DNA of 64,000 bases from Methanospirillum hungatei (GCF_019263745.1 NZ_CP077107.1:248001-312000); one strand, 5' to 3'; shown: positions 8,639 to 18,841, counted from the stretch's first letter. Program-made: numbers and translations. The notes: generated from the sequence alone by a model not told the origin.

Positions 8639-8963
8639 CCATCCACTCGATTCTCATCATAGGGTAATCACCTTCTCTTGCTATACAGGCATGGCAGGAT
8701 GCTTCATTCACCCTGATGGTGAGTTCAACATCAAGCATCAGACCAGTTAGTTCACTATACCCAAAGCTGTTAGGGATCATGAGCTCACGATCAAGGCTGA
8801 CCGTTATGTCTGTCATATATGGTTGTTGAATGTGCGCATTTTCTATTGCTTTCTCAAGGGATGAAGCAGATTCGCGGGATACTGGCACTCCTACCCATTG
8901 ATGGTATAAAGCGCCCAGTTTTATACCAGCTTCAAAGGCTGCTCGTTCCCTGTCAGTAATCAT
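8610..8963 (-). CDS. mptD: Dihydroneopterin aldolase for methanopterin synthesis
   Basis: MptD (DUF381, COG2098) cleaves dihydroneopterin to 6-hydroxymethyl-dihydropterin and glycolaldehyde in tetrahydromethanopterin synthesis. The 117-residue length and FEAGIKLGALYHQWVG near the N-terminus match the family closely, as do TDITVSLD and NSFGYSELTG. It is the first gene of the minus-strand run down to 1078; a TATA-like box at 8986-8996 lies 25-30 bases upstream of its ATG, suggesting a very short or no leader. Its presence supports a methanogen. Confidence 0.9.
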   Translation of the reverse strand: MITDRERAAFEAGIKLGALYHQWVGVPVSRESASSLEKAIENAHIQQPYMTDITVSLDRELMIPNSFGYSELTGLMLDVELTIRVNEASCHACIAREGDYPMMRIEWMDEDTEVSNP

Positions 8964-8985
8964 ATCTTCACATGAGTGATTTCAG

Positions 8986-8996
8986 CCTATATAAGA
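8986..8996. promoter_or_regulatory. Shared TATA box between mptD and purB
   Basis: The stretch cctatataaga reads as a TATA box on both strands. On the minus strand it lies 25-30 bases from the mptD ATG; on the plus strand it is about 75 bases before the purB start at 9067. No other good box is visible in this divergent gap. Confidence 0.5.
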
Positions 8997-9066
8997 TCCC
9001 GCGTTTTTCCCGAACATGTCTTGAGAATTCATATGGTTAACTAGCATGGAGTCTAACAGGTATGTA

Positions 9067-10407
9067 ATGGCGATACACCCTATAGAATTCAGATATGGAA
9101 CCCCTGAGATGAAGCAGGTCTTTGGCGAAGAACACCGTTTTCATTGTATTATTGAGGCAGAGATAGCTCTTGCAAAGGCTGAAGGATCTCTTGGAATGAT
9201 ACCTGATGAAGATGCGGCTGTTATTGCAGAAAAAGCTCAGGGGGCATCACTTCAACGATCAAAAGAGATTGAAGAAGAGATTCATCATGACATGATGGCT
9301 GTTGTCCGGGCTGTATCAGAAGTTTGTGGACCGGCCGGGAGATGGATTCACTATGGAGCTACATCCAATGATATCCTTGATACCGCAACCGGACTTCAGA
9401 TTCGTGATGCGCTCGATATCATCGAGATTAAATTAAAAAATATTCTATCTGTGCTTCTTAAAAGAGCAGAAGAGACTAAACATCTGGTATGTATTGGCCG
9501 GACACATGGGCAGCATGGCGTTCCGACAACATATGGACTTCGGTTTGCGATCTGGGCGAGTGAAATTGGAAGGCATATTGAACGATTATCGCAGATCCGT
9601 CCACGAGTATGTGTCGGACAACTAACCGGTGCGGTTGGTACACAGGCAGCCCTTGGAGAGAAAGGTATCGAGATACAAGAACAGATGATGAAATTTTTAA
9701 ATCTTTCATCAGTTGATGTCTCAAACCAGATTATACAACGTGACCGATATGCTGAATATTTCTGTTTCCTGGCAAATCTTGCTACAACCCTTGACAAAAT
9801 CGGTGTAGAGATCAGATCTCTGCAGCGTACAGAAATAGGTGAAGTTGAGGAAGCATTTGGTTCAAAGCAGGTTGGATCTTCAACTATGCCTCATAAGAGA
9901 AACCCAATTAAAAGTGAACAGGTATGTGGTCTTGCCCGAATTATACGTTCGTCAGTTGAACCCGCTTTTCAGAACAATACTCTCTGGGATGAACGTGATC
10001 TGACCAATTCTTCACCAGAGCGAATTTTATTTCCCGAAGCCACTATTCTGACAGACCATATTCTGAAAACGATGGTGTCTGTTCTTGAAGACCTGAACCT
10101 GAGGGAGGACCGGATTAAACAGAATTTGTCAATGCTTCATGGAATAAATATGGCAGAATCAATCATGATTGAATTGACAAAAAAAGGGATGGGAAGGCAG
10201 GAGGCTCATGAAGTAATCAGAGAAAAGAGTATGGAAGCTCTTACCACAGGACAACCACTTTCTGTTCTCCTCTCTCAGACACCCGAAGTTACCCGGTTTA
10301 TTCAAGCAAGAGATATTGAAAAACTGCTTTCACCCGAGTCATATATCGGGACATCAGTCCGGCAGGTTGAGCGGGTAATTAAAAAATTAGAATCGTTATA
10401 TCTGTAA
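9067..10407 (+). CDS. purB: Adenylosuccinate lyase
   Basis: PurB removes fumarate from SAICAR and from adenylosuccinate in purine synthesis. The fumarase/aspartase signature SSTMPHKRNP is present at about residue 275, GRTHGQHGVPTTYG earlier, and HYGATSNDILDT near residue 100 contains conserved catalytic-site residues. I start at ATG 9067 because MAIHPIEFRYGTPEM is the normal family N-terminus and AGGT lies just upstream; the in-frame ATG at 9046 adds seven residues. At 446 residues it has the usual length. It is a single-gene unit with a convergent neighbour 4 bases downstream. Confidence 0.95.
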   Translation: MAIHPIEFRYGTPEMKQVFGEEHRFHCIIEAEIALAKAEGSLGMIPDEDAAVIAEKAQGASLQRSKEIEEEIHHDMMAVVRAVSEVCGPAGRWIHYGATSNDILDTATGLQIRDALDIIEIKLKNILSVLLKRAEETKHLVCIGRTHGQHGVPTTYGLRFAIWASEIGRHIERLSQIRPRVCVGQLTGAVGTQAALGEKGIEIQEQMMKFLNLSSVDVSNQIIQRDRYAEYFCFLANLATTLDKIGVEIRSLQRTEIGEVEEAFGSKQVGSSTMPHKRNPIKSEQVCGLARIIRSSVEPAFQNNTLWDERDLTNSSPERILFPEATILTDHILKTMVSVLEDLNLREDRIKQNLSMLHGINMAESIMIELTKKGMGRQEAHEVIREKSMEALTTGQPLSVLLSQTPEVTRFIQARDIEKLLSPESYIGTSVRQVERVIKKLESLYL

Positions 10408-10411
10408 AAAA

Positions 10412-10939
10412 TTAATCATAATACCCGGTAAAGATAGATCCATATCGTTCAAATTTAAAGTCTGAACAGTCAATGACATCTGTGGAAAATTTCCACGTCT
10501 TTTTTGGTTCCAGGTAATCTATCGTTGCATAGGCATTACCTATCTGATCTCCATCAGCATTAAAGAGATTAAATGTCAGTACAATGATGTCAATTGTTTT
10601 ATCATCCAGGTTTCTGATTTCACCTTTAATGTATGCTTTATCCCGGGAGATACGGTCAATATAGGTCTTTTTAATTGAGAGATTTACCATTGAATCTTCT
10701 GTACATTCAAGATACCCAAATGGACGTGAGACAAATATTTTTCTTCCGTTTGAATCTTCTTTTTCAATGGTACTCTGGACTTGATAATTTACTGAATCAT
10801 ATACCGGAACAGAATTTCCGTAATCTTCAATGGTTATCACCTGATCTGAAAAGACAGATACTGGTGATACAATTATGAGAAAAATCAATGTGAAAAGGAT
10901 CGAAAAAAAGGCAACCCCGGTTTTAATTTTTTTATTCAT
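10412..10939 (-). CDS. Exported FxLYD-domain-like protein
   Basis: The 175-residue protein starts with a basic N-terminus and a hydrophobic stretch (about 8-30) that ends near a possible signal cleavage site, so it is probably secreted or membrane-anchored. The C-terminal 90 residues (AYIKGEIRNLDDKT, FNLFNADGDQIG, LEPKKTWKFS) follow the pattern of FxLYD beta-sandwich domains found in extracytoplasmic archaeal and bacterial proteins. The ligand is unknown. It converges with purB. The domain call is by pattern only. Confidence 0.6.
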   Translation of the reverse strand: MNKKIKTGVAFFSILFTLIFLIIVSPVSVFSDQVITIEDYGNSVPVYDSVNYQVQSTIEKEDSNGRKIFVSRPFGYLECTEDSMVNLSIKKTYIDRISRDKAYIKGEIRNLDDKTIDIIVLTFNLFNADGDQIGNAYATIDYLEPKKTWKFSTDVIDCSDFKFERYGSIFTGYYD

Positions 10940-11198
10940 TCCCTATGTCATGCCCCCTGTATTCAAAAAATACATCATATAATTCTTACTTATTTTAACA
11001 ACTTCTGATTTGTTCACTGTACCTATAAGACTACCGATAAATAGGCAAAAATCAGAGTAATGATAGGATTCTGGTCAAGACTGTTCAAAACTAAAACAGT
11101 TAAAAAGGGGGGGCCAGAAAAATGATGAGTTATTGGATCAAATTTGGTAAAGAAATTTTTACCGTATGCAGTCAATTAGCGAGATTTTTTGAATAATC

Positions 11199-11984
11199 AT
11201 GAGACTTATTACCATCCCAATAGTTATTCTGATTCTTTTTGTAATTTTTTCGATATTCACACCGGTTCTTCTGCTCCAGGCGAGCGAACCGATTCTTCCA
11301 ACAGAAATGAGACAAACCTTTGCCCAAGTATGTGCAGATGGTTCATCAATTCTTGGAAGATATGAAACATGTGTTGAAGTATATGATTATCTTATCACCA
11401 AATATCCCGAAATTGGTCACTACTTTGAGAAAAAATCAGAATATCTTCAAAAATTAGGAAAGTTACAAGAGTCAGTTACTGCACTTGATGGGGCTATCGG
11501 GCGAGAACCAGAAAATATTGAATATCTGCTTAAAAAAGCCAGAATTACAAAATCATTAAATAAAATTCAGGAATCAGATGCAACATATTCCCGTATTGAT
11601 CAGATTAAACCAAAAACCGCATCTGGTTTTGATTATTCTGGAGACGCAGGCTTAGATCGGGGTATGTATCAACAAGCTTATAACCAATACACACAGTCAC
11701 TTGCATTAGATTCTACGAATGCTCAGGTTTGGGAAAAAAGGGGAGATGTCATCTTCGCCCTTCTTACTATTCCCACAGCAGGGCTGAATGCTGATGATGA
11801 ATTAAAGACACAGGATCTCTATACCGAAGGTATAAAAAGTTATGAAAATGCTATCCGGTTAAATCCTGGAAAAGCAGTTGAAATTCAGTTTAAATTGACA
11901 AAACGATCAATAGATGTAGTTCCAAAAACAATTGGAGACCTGGAATCCAGATATACGCAATATAAATACCTTGATAAAAACTAG
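11199..11984 (+). CDS. Exported TPR-repeat protein
   Basis: This 261-residue protein has a strongly hydrophobic N-terminus (residues 3-27, signal peptide or anchor) and then several 34-residue tetratricopeptide-like repeats, for example around LQESVTALDGAIGREPENIEY and YQQAYNQYTQSLALDSTNAQ read in part. TPR domains mediate protein contacts. The next gene starts 11 bases downstream with a gaggcaatga site, so the two extracytoplasmic proteins are probably made together and could form a surface complex. No specific partner can be named. Confidence 0.65.
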   Translation: MRLITIPIVILILFVIFSIFTPVLLLQASEPILPTEMRQTFAQVCADGSSILGRYETCVEVYDYLITKYPEIGHYFEKKSEYLQKLGKLQESVTALDGAIGREPENIEYLLKKARITKSLNKIQESDATYSRIDQIKPKTASGFDYSGDAGLDRGMYQQAYNQYTQSLALDSTNAQVWEKRGDVIFALLTIPTAGLNADDELKTQDLYTEGIKSYENAIRLNPGKAVEIQFKLTKRSIDVVPKTIGDLESRYTQYKYLDKN

Positions 11985-11995
11985 AGAGGCAATGA

Positions 11996-13552
11996 ATGAA
12001 TCTGAAGAAAAATCTGGGTTTTTCTATTTTAATTATTCTGGGATTGATATGGATTATATTCCCGGTTCTGGCTGAACCTTCTCTCTCTCATGAAGAATGG
12101 AAGAATATTCTTGCCATAGGTGATGAGATAGATTATCTGACTGGTGCAGATCTTACTCTATTCATCTCTCCGGATCATTATTATCAAATACCGGGTCAGC
12201 AAATTGTTCTATCAGGAACACTGAAAGGCATATTTGGACCACTTTCTAATGCTTCTGTTCTAATTGAGCGGTATAATGGTACAAATTTATCTTCTGTTTT
12301 AGAAACGGTCACTAATGCTAACGGAGTATATATTCTAACAGATTATGTAAATGAAACTGGACCTGTTGATTATCAGGCTCAATACGTTCCGAAAGATAAC
12401 AGTCGTGAATCCTTGAAAAGTGACAGATATCAGGTACTTGTGAATTGGCAAGGTGAACAAAATATCTTGAATGAGGAAATATCCTTTGTTAATTTGAATA
12501 GTACGAACGGTTCATTTCAAAATTATGGAGAAAATCTCTCATTGTCACTCAATGCGAATTCTTTAGAATTTGTTCCTGGTGAATCTATATCTCTATTCGG
12601 ATATCTTGTCTCTTACCATAAACCAATACCCTATGCACCGATAAAGATATATCCTGATATTTATTCTAATATTACCGATCCGATAAATCCTCTTGTTCCC
12701 GGACAAACAAAACAGGATGGGAGGGTAAATTTTTCCTACCATCTTTCCGGTCCGGATTCAGTTCATTTTTTCTTATCCTATCAAAAGAATCAGAATGAAC
12801 CAATCTATAGATCAAATACAATCTCCTTTATCCCTCTTGAATCCGGAATAAATCCCCCTGCTCGGATAGTTCACGAAAAAGAGACGATAATTGCATATCT
12901 TCAAAATGAAACGGTTGATCCTATTCAGAATATTACCGTGTTTGGTTGGTACAATGGAAATGGCGGTTCTGGTGTTCCACTCTCTTCCTTAGATCTTGTA
13001 TGGTATAATTTTGGTGAAAAGATCTGGGATAGATATCAGAACAGCAGCCAGGTTCTGACGAATGCAGATGGAAAATTTGAATGCACAGTAAAAGCTCCAC
13101 AGACACCAGGAATGTACCTTCTTGGGATGAGAAGAAGGCCGGGAAGTGTTACTTCAAATCAATTATACTCAAATGTTCTTGCATTGTCTGTAGTAATCCC
13201 TGAATTAAAAGAAGATTATAAAGAGGTTCAACCTACCGGGAATATTCTTTTGCAGGCACAGCAATCTCCAATCCGTTTATCTGATAAAATAGGTATTAAC
13301 ATATCCCAGAAGGGATTTGATGAGTTGGACACAACAGAACTTTCGCTTCTTCTATATTACTCTGATAATGGATATGAATGGAAAATTTTTCCGTATGAAG
13401 AGATAAAACGCTTTTCTGAAGAACAAAAAACAGTTTTTATCCAACCGGATAAACCAGGATACTGGTACTTCAGGGCATCCTATACCAATCTTTCACAGGA
13501 AATTGTAAGCTCTGATGTTCTGGTTGTTCCGGTTCTTCCTTCTGAAAAATAA
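11996..13552 (+). CDS. Large secreted beta-rich protein, unknown function
   Basis: A 518-residue protein with a signal peptide (hydrophobic residues about 7-24, ending PVLAEP). The remainder is rich in Ser, Asn, Tyr and Pro with repeated segments of the kind DGRVNFSYHL, NADGKFECTV and NANGVYILTD, which are typical of carboxypeptidase-regulatory-like or Ig-like beta-sandwich modules. There are many N-x-S/T sites, as expected for a glycosylated surface protein. I see no C-terminal membrane anchor. It is probably co-transcribed with the preceding TPR protein. No enzyme motif is recognised. Confidence 0.6.
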   Translation: MNLKKNLGFSILIILGLIWIIFPVLAEPSLSHEEWKNILAIGDEIDYLTGADLTLFISPDHYYQIPGQQIVLSGTLKGIFGPLSNASVLIERYNGTNLSSVLETVTNANGVYILTDYVNETGPVDYQAQYVPKDNSRESLKSDRYQVLVNWQGEQNILNEEISFVNLNSTNGSFQNYGENLSLSLNANSLEFVPGESISLFGYLVSYHKPIPYAPIKIYPDIYSNITDPINPLVPGQTKQDGRVNFSYHLSGPDSVHFFLSYQKNQNEPIYRSNTISFIPLESGINPPARIVHEKETIIAYLQNETVDPIQNITVFGWYNGNGGSGVPLSSLDLVWYNFGEKIWDRYQNSSQVLTNADGKFECTVKAPQTPGMYLLGMRRRPGSVTSNQLYSNVLALSVVIPELKEDYKEVQPTGNILLQAQQSPIRLSDKIGINISQKGFDELDTTELSLLLYYSDNGYEWKIFPYEEIKRFSEEQKTVFIQPDKPGYWYFRASYTNLSQEIVSSDVLVVPVLPSEK

Positions 13553-13565
13553 ATTTGTAATAATT

Positions 13566-13826
13566 TTATATTAATCCAAATATATGCAATATTAAAAGAA
13601 GTATTGCTCCAGGTATTCCTGCTATCGCACATACTATCACCGATAACCATCCTATTTGGATATCAGGAAAACCCAATAATGGGAAGATATTCAGCACTTT
13701 TACTATACCAAGTAATAAAAGACCCAGGATTGAGTTAATAATAATTTTGGCAATATTTTTTAAGAGGATCCAAAGGACTGCTAGTACAATCAGACAGAGT
13801 ACTAACAAAATCAGTGTACCTATCAT
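13566..13826 (-). CDS. BofA-like small membrane protein
   Basis: An 86-residue hydrophobic protein with three membrane segments. The central NSILGLLLLGIVKVL and C-terminal AIAGIPGAILLLILHI fit the pro-sigmaK processing inhibitor BofA family pattern (N-x-x-x-G and G-x-P-G). BofA restrains a membrane metalloprotease during sporulation in Bacillus; the archaeal members have no known role and there is no sporulation here, so a function as an inhibitor of a membrane protease is only an inference. Confidence 0.65.
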   Translation of the reverse strand: MIGTLILLVLCLIVLAVLWILLKNIAKIIINSILGLLLLGIVKVLNIFPLLGFPDIQIGWLSVIVCAIAGIPGAILLLILHIFGLI

Positions 13827-13970
13827 ACATTCTTTCTTCAGATATTAGCATATTAACCTTTCAGAACGCAGATGATATGGAAAGAATTTTTCATCATACC
13901 TGATGATGGTTATGATGTGAAAACAAAAACTATCTTTTCATACTGATAATCAGACAGGAGTATAAAAAAC

Positions 13971-15035
13971 ATGGACGCTATCCGGTTTTTTCGTATATAT
14001 GATATCGGAAGGGAAATTGATATTCAAAATTTGGAAATTGCTCTGGCACGAAGTTATTATACAGCCAGAACAAATTTTCAGAGAATAAAACCCAAATCTA
14101 TCAGGATAGAAGATCCTCCGCTATTATTACGGATGCATCCGACTGAAGTGATTATTTCCGGACTTCGGTATGATTTACAGGTTTCTGCCCGGATATTTGA
14201 TATTGGTGCTATTAGTATCTGTTTTGTATATGAGATCGATGAGAGTAAAAATGATATTTCATTTGAGGAAACGGGCTTATCATTTTTTAATGATGAAATA
14301 ATATCTGATCTTTTTTCTTCACATCTCACCACCCTGAAAGAAATACTAAGGCCCCATATCACCGACATTCAAATAGATGAAACCTTTTTTGAGGATTATT
14401 TTATTTTCTTTACTGATAATCCGGACAAACCAATAGATGAAGCAGTATTGCTACTCGGTGAGAGAACCCGTTTTTCACACCAGATGAGAGAAGAAATTCT
14501 CAAAAACAGTATGAGTTATACCGATGATGATGTCACTATTCTATCATGGGGGGCAGCTCTTTTAAAAAACCGCGAGGTTCCAACCGATCTTTTTGATCTT
14601 ATTGAATATGCAAATGTTCAGGTCTTGGAATTGAGGTATTATGACCAGGAACTTTCACGAAAAATGGAGAAAATGTATGATGATATTGAACTTGCTGACC
14701 GTTCTACCTGGCTGTCACGCATGAGATTGTATCATCAGATCATGGCTGACCTTATGGAACTTCATGCCGAAGTATCCGAAATAACCGAGAAAGTAAATAA
14801 TCTCATCAAGGTTACTGAAGATGTATACTATGCACGGGTATATGCCACCGCTTTAAAAGTACTTCGAAGCCAGCTCTGGAGCGATAGTGTCAACCGAAAA
14901 ATTGAGGTTATTCAGGAAAATTACGCTATGCTGTCTGATGAAGTCCGGATTCAACATTCGAATTTCCTTGAATGGGTCATTATTATTCTCATCACCATGG
15001 AGTTTGTGCTTGCTATGTGGGAATTTATCTGGTAG
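13971..15035 (+). CDS. DUF155 / RMD1-like protein
   Basis: A 354-residue protein whose C-terminal half is rich in coiled-coil-forming helices (around ELADRSTWLSRM and LHAEVSEITEKVNNLI) and ends in a single membrane segment within FLEWVIIILITMEFVLAMW. This layout and the terminal LEWxIIxLI pattern match the DUF155 family, related to yeast Rmd1 and mitochondrial RMND1, which are membrane-anchored proteins of unclear molecular function. The promoter is probably in 13900-13960. The next gene starts 8 bases downstream, suggesting co-transcription with 5-FCL and Cdc48. Confidence 0.65.
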   Translation: MDAIRFFRIYDIGREIDIQNLEIALARSYYTARTNFQRIKPKSIRIEDPPLLLRMHPTEVIISGLRYDLQVSARIFDIGAISICFVYEIDESKNDISFEETGLSFFNDEIISDLFSSHLTTLKEILRPHITDIQIDETFFEDYFIFFTDNPDKPIDEAVLLLGERTRFSHQMREEILKNSMSYTDDDVTILSWGAALLKNREVPTDLFDLIEYANVQVLELRYYDQELSRKMEKMYDDIELADRSTWLSRMRLYHQIMADLMELHAEVSEITEKVNNLIKVTEDVYYARVYATALKVLRSQLWSDSVNRKIEVIQENYAMLSDEVRIQHSNFLEWVIIILITMEFVLAMWEFIW

Positions 15036-15043
15036 GTTTTGGC

Positions 15044-15607
15044 ATGTTAGTTCATAAAGAAGCAATCAGATCCGAACTTCGGGAGAGACGATGGAGTTTG
15101 CCTGAAGATGAACGAATTTTGATGAGCAAAAAAATTTGCATGACCCTTTCACAGGTAGTTCATCCATGTGATACGGTTCTTGTATATTGTGCAAAAGATC
15201 CTGAAGTTGAAACCTGCTGGTTCATTGATCATCTCCTTCAGAATGATCGGAAAGTAATAGTCCCGATTATTGAAGAAGAAACAGTAGGTCTTCGGTTATC
15301 TTATATACAAACCCGTGAAGTGCTCACCCCAAGTACTTTCCATGTTCCAGAACCTGTCGGGTACGAAATCCCTGCAGATCCAGAGCATATATCCTGTGCG
15401 ATTATCCCTATGTTGGGATTTGATCAGACCGGAGGAAGAATAGGGTATGGTGCGGGTTATTATGATCGGTTTTTATCTGAGCATTCACATATAAGGAAGA
15501 TAGGCATTGCCTATTCAGTTCAGGAGGTTCCCACCATCCCGGTTCAAGAACATGATATCCGGATGGATGTTATCATAACAGAGTCAACTACGTTTCATTG
15601 CTCATAG
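15044..15607 (+). CDS. 5-formyltetrahydrofolate cyclo-ligase family protein
   Basis: The 187-residue protein matches the 5-FTHF cyclo-ligase family (ATP-dependent conversion of 5-formyl- to 5,10-methenyl-folate). It has a basic N-terminal KEAIRSELRERRWSL, the central IIPMLGFDQTGGRIGYGAGYYDRFL, which is the family signature, and a VPTIPVQEHDIRMD ending. In a methanogen using methanopterin, the real substrate could be a formyl-pterin derivative. I chose ATG 15044 because the family starts there; the longer frame overlaps the DUF155 gene. Confidence 0.85.
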   Translation: MLVHKEAIRSELRERRWSLPEDERILMSKKICMTLSQVVHPCDTVLVYCAKDPEVETCWFIDHLLQNDRKVIVPIIEEETVGLRLSYIQTREVLTPSTFHVPEPVGYEIPADPEHISCAIIPMLGFDQTGGRIGYGAGYYDRFLSEHSHIRKIGIAYSVQEVPTIPVQEHDIRMDVIITESTTFHCS

Positions 15608-15615
15608 GAATTAAT

Positions 15616-18030
15616 ATGACCGTAAAATCAGGAATCAGACTTGAAGTTCGCCGTGCTGCAGAAGAAGACGCAGGAAAGGGGCTTGCTCGGATTCATCCGG
15701 CAGTGATGCGGGCTCTCGGGATAGTAAATGGTGAGTTTATTGAGATTCTTGGAGGAAAGCGGGCCGTAGCAGCTGCATGGAGTTCCCAGAGTGTGTCACA
15801 AGGCAGGAATGACATTGCAATAGATGGCGAGATTCGAAGTAATGCCGGATGTGGGATTGATGACCGGGTAATTGTTCGAAGAGTAATTGTGCATGATGTC
15901 AGAAAAGTTGTCCTGCAACCAGTCACGAATATTTCTCTTAATAATCCTGAACTACTACTGGCTAAAAAACTCAGGGGCAGACCGATCATAGAAGGACAAA
16001 CCGTCAGAATTGATCTGATTGGAAATACAGTTACATTTGTTGTTGCTTCTATCGAGCCCAGGGGTACCGGGGTTGTAACATTTACAACGGAGGTTATCCT
16101 TCATGATACACCATACCGGACAGAAGAGAAAAAGTCAGAAGAACTCTCAATCCATTATGAAGATATAGGTGGATTATCCCGGGAGATTAGTCTTATCAGG
16201 GAAATGATTGAGATACCTCTTCGGTATCCGCAAATATTTGAACGTCTTGGTATTGATTCACCAAAAGGGGTCTTACTATATGGTCCTCCAGGAACAGGTA
16301 AAACTCTGCTTGCACGGGCAGTAGCAAGTGAAGTGGATGCTCATTTCATTCCGTTATCAGGTCCTGAGGTGATGAGCAGATATTATGGAGATTCTGAAAA
16401 GAAAATCCGGGAAATTTTCGAAGAAGCCAGACAAAAAGCTCCTTCAATAATTTTTATCGATGAAATTGATTCTATAGCTACCAAACGGCAGGATACAACC
16501 GGAGAAGTTGAGCGGAGAGTAACTGCTCAGATTCTTACGATGATGGATGGTCTTGCCAGTCGTGGTCAGGTCGTTGTCATTGCTGCAACGAATATGCCTG
16601 ACTCTATCGATCCCGCACTTCGTCGCGGAGGACGGTTTGACCGGGAGATAGAAATTGGCATACCAGACCGTATTGGCAGACTTGAAATTTACCATGTTCA
16701 TACCCGTACCATGCCTCTTGCTGATGATGTAGACCTCGAATATTATGCTGAAACTAGTTATGGATTTGTCGGGGCAGATATCGCGCTGCATTGCAAAGAA
16801 GCAGCTATGCATGCTTTACGAGGAATTATGGGTCGGATGAAAGAGGATCAGGAAGTTCCAGCTGAAGTTATTGATTCTCTCATGATCACAAATTTGGATT
16901 TTCAAGAGGCCAGAAAAGGAATAGAACCTTCTGCCATGCGTGAACTGTACATAGAAATACCAGAAGTACCTTGGGAGATGGTAGAAGGACTAGATGCTGA
17001 AAAACATGAGATAGAAAAAATTATTGAATGGCCGGTTCACAGGCGGGATGCTTTTGAAAAATTAAAAATAAAACCCCCAAAGGGAATTCTGCTATTTGGT
17101 CCGCCCGGAACTGGTAAAACTCTGATTGCAAAAGCAGTTGCTGCCAAATCCAGAATGAATTTTATCTCCGTAAAAGGGCCTGAACTTCTTTCTAAGTGGG
17201 TTGGTGAGTCTGAAAAACAGGTTAGAGAAGCTTTCAGAAAAGCCAGACAGTCAGCTCCTTCAATTATCTTTTTTGATGAGATTGATGCACTGGTTCAGAA
17301 GCGTGGTCAGGAACATGGTGGAAGTTCTCGAGTCGGAGAAAGTGTCTTATCTCAAATCCTTACCGAGATGGATGGTGTGGAAGACTTATCTGGTGTAGTA
17401 ATTATAGCAGCAACGAACCGGCCCGATCTTCTTGACCCCGCCCTTCTTCGGCCAGGAAGGCTTGAAAAACATATTTACATCAAACCTCCGGATCAAAAAG
17501 GAAGGAAATCAATTTTACAATTATACCTAAAAGATCTCTCATCTCTTCTGGATGAGGATATTGACTATGATGAAATGGCACAGGAAATGAAATATTTTGT
17601 AGGAGCAGATATCAGTGCTTTTGTCAGGGAAGTAAAGATGAATCTTCTCGATGATATATTCACGAAACCGAAAAAACCTGATGATGTTCCAAAAATTTCA
17701 TCCGATTATCTGAAAGACATTTTATCACGTCAACAAGGGACACTTGATAATCAAAACCTTGAGATATTTGAATCTGGTGCATGGGCATTACTATATCCCA
17801 GAAGTAAGCAACAGATCCTCCTCCGCTCTGCTTATATTCTCAAACAGGTAGAACGAGCCGGATTAATTACAGAACTCTCACCAGATCTAAATGAACGTGC
17901 CACCGCACTTCGGGATATGACATTCTGGCAGGATAAGGATTTTTCTAAAATTGAGGAACATACAAATCAGGTCGAAGAAGCTTTGCATAAACAAATCAAT
18001 AAAAACAAACCGTTTATTAATTCATCATAA
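15616..18030 (+). CDS. Cdc48/VAT-type AAA+ unfoldase
   Basis: An 804-residue double-AAA protein of the Cdc48/VCP family that unfolds proteins, probably feeding the proteasome. The N-domain (about 1-180) is present, followed by D1 with Walker A GPPGTGKT (about 223), pore-region RYYGDSEKK and Walker [10 protein letters not shown], and D2 with GPPGTGKT (about 494), KWVGESEKQ and IIFFDEIDA. The C-terminus after D2 is longer than usual (about 120 residues) and ends without the HbYX proteasome-docking motif. ATG 15616 follows aggaa and gives the normal N-terminus. Position next to an Hsp20-like gene fits a protein quality-control role. Confidence 0.93.
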   Translation: MTVKSGIRLEVRRAAEEDAGKGLARIHPAVMRALGIVNGEFIEILGGKRAVAAAWSSQSVSQGRNDIAIDGEIRSNAGCGIDDRVIVRRVIVHDVRKVVLQPVTNISLNNPELLLAKKLRGRPIIEGQTVRIDLIGNTVTFVVASIEPRGTGVVTFTTEVILHDTPYRTEEKKSEELSIHYEDIGGLSREISLIREMIEIPLRYPQIFERLGIDSPKGVLLYGPPGTGKTLLARAVASEVDAHFIPLSGPEVMSRYYGDSEKKIREIFEEARQKAPSIIFIDEIDSIATKRQDTTGEVERRVTAQILTMMDGLASRGQVVVIAATNMPDSIDPALRRGGRFDREIEIGIPDRIGRLEIYHVHTRTMPLADDVDLEYYAETSYGFVGADIALHCKEAAMHALRGIMGRMKEDQEVPAEVIDSLMITNLDFQEARKGIEPSAMRELYIEIPEVPWEMVEGLDAEKHEIEKIIEWPVHRRDAFEKLKIKPPKGILLFGPPGTGKTLIAKAVAAKSRMNFISVKGPELLSKWVGESEKQVREAFRKARQSAPSIIFFDEIDALVQKRGQEHGGSSRVGESVLSQILTEMDGVEDLSGVVIIAATNRPDLLDPALLRPGRLEKHIYIKPPDQKGRKSILQLYLKDLSSLLDEDIDYDEMAQEMKYFVGADISAFVREVKMNLLDDIFTKPKKPDDVPKISSDYLKDILSRQQGTLDNQNLEIFESGAWALLYPRSKQQILLRSAYILKQVERAGLITELSPDLNERATALRDMTFWQDKDFSKIEEHTNQVEEALHKQINKNKPFINSS

Positions 18031-18333
18031 TTTTACCCTTTCTCTGTTCAGCAAATTTAATCAAAAAATCGATGATTTATTTTTTTTATTAAACATTATT
18101 TATTAATCTTAACTCACTAAATTCGCTTTGGTAACATTTTAACGCTGTTTTCTGATTTTGGAAAAACCTGTTATGGTTTTATCAACATAAGTGGAGTATT
18201 ATAGAATGACTCAAAAACCTGAGCGAAAGTGGTCAGGTGTCTACGATTATGTTCAGAAAATTTCCTTCATATAATATATGACTGAGGAACTTGATAAGAA
18301 AGAAGACCCTATGATACAGGGAGAATAAACCAC
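18031..18333 (+). promoter_or_regulatory. Intergenic region with promoter of the Hsp20-like gene and a mini-ORF
   Basis: This 303-base gap is AT-rich. A TATA-like stretch (catataatatat, about 18268-18279) precedes the Hsp20-like gene. An ATG at 18278 opens a 16-codon reading frame that ends at 18328, 5 bases before the Hsp20 start, and its last codons contain the gggag ribosome site. An imperfect short inverted repeat (ttatg/cataa, around 18172-18191) is also present. No RNA gene is seen. Confidence 0.35.
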
Positions 18334-18840
18334 ATGAATGATAGTCCACCAGAAGATTTCAGAAATATGGAAGATATATTACGAAAAATACTCTCACAAG
18401 CCTTTGGCCAGGGACAAATTCGTCCGGGTGTCATTGGGGTAAATATCATAATGGCCGGAAATCTCCCCCCCGGTTTTCCTTTTCCTGGAGGGTCAGGTCC
18501 AGGCCATGATATCGAACACCCGCCAATAGAAGTAATTGAATGGGATGATCGGGTTATTGCTACCTGCGAATTAAAAGGGCTGTTTGATGAGCAAATTAAC
18601 GTAGCAATATCTGAAAATACTCTCCATATAATTGGCTTTGATGGAAAAACACGATACCGGAGTTCTGCACCATTACCTCCTGTTGTTGAATCATCCTGTG
18701 TTCGCACTTTCCGAAACGGGATATTAGAATTAGTATACCTTATGCGTTCTCCTGAAGAGAGTCAGACTGTTGCACAAACTGAAATAATGAGTGAGGAAAT
18801 AGGTTCTATTCAAGAACCTGAACATGAAAAAACAGGTTAA
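18334..18840 (+). CDS. Hsp20/alpha-crystallin-like small chaperone
   Basis: A 168-residue protein. The central part (about residues 66-135: EVIEWDDRVIATCELKG, DEQINVAISENTLHIIG, RTFRNGILELVYL in pieces) has the strand pattern of the alpha-crystallin domain, close to the archaeal Hsp20/GvpH-like branch. The N-terminal 60 residues are Gly/Pro rich and unlike the core family; the terminal IxI motif is not obvious. The ribosome site gggag lies 12-16 bases upstream of the ATG. Its position after the Cdc48-type unfoldase suggests a role in proteostasis. Confidence 0.7.
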   Translation: MNDSPPEDFRNMEDILRKILSQAFGQGQIRPGVIGVNIIMAGNLPPGFPFPGGSGPGHDIEHPPIEVIEWDDRVIATCELKGLFDEQINVAISENTLHIIGFDGKTRYRSSAPLPPVVESSCVRTFRNGILELVYLMRSPEESQTVAQTEIMSEEIGSIQEPEHEKTG

Positions 18841-18841
18841 A

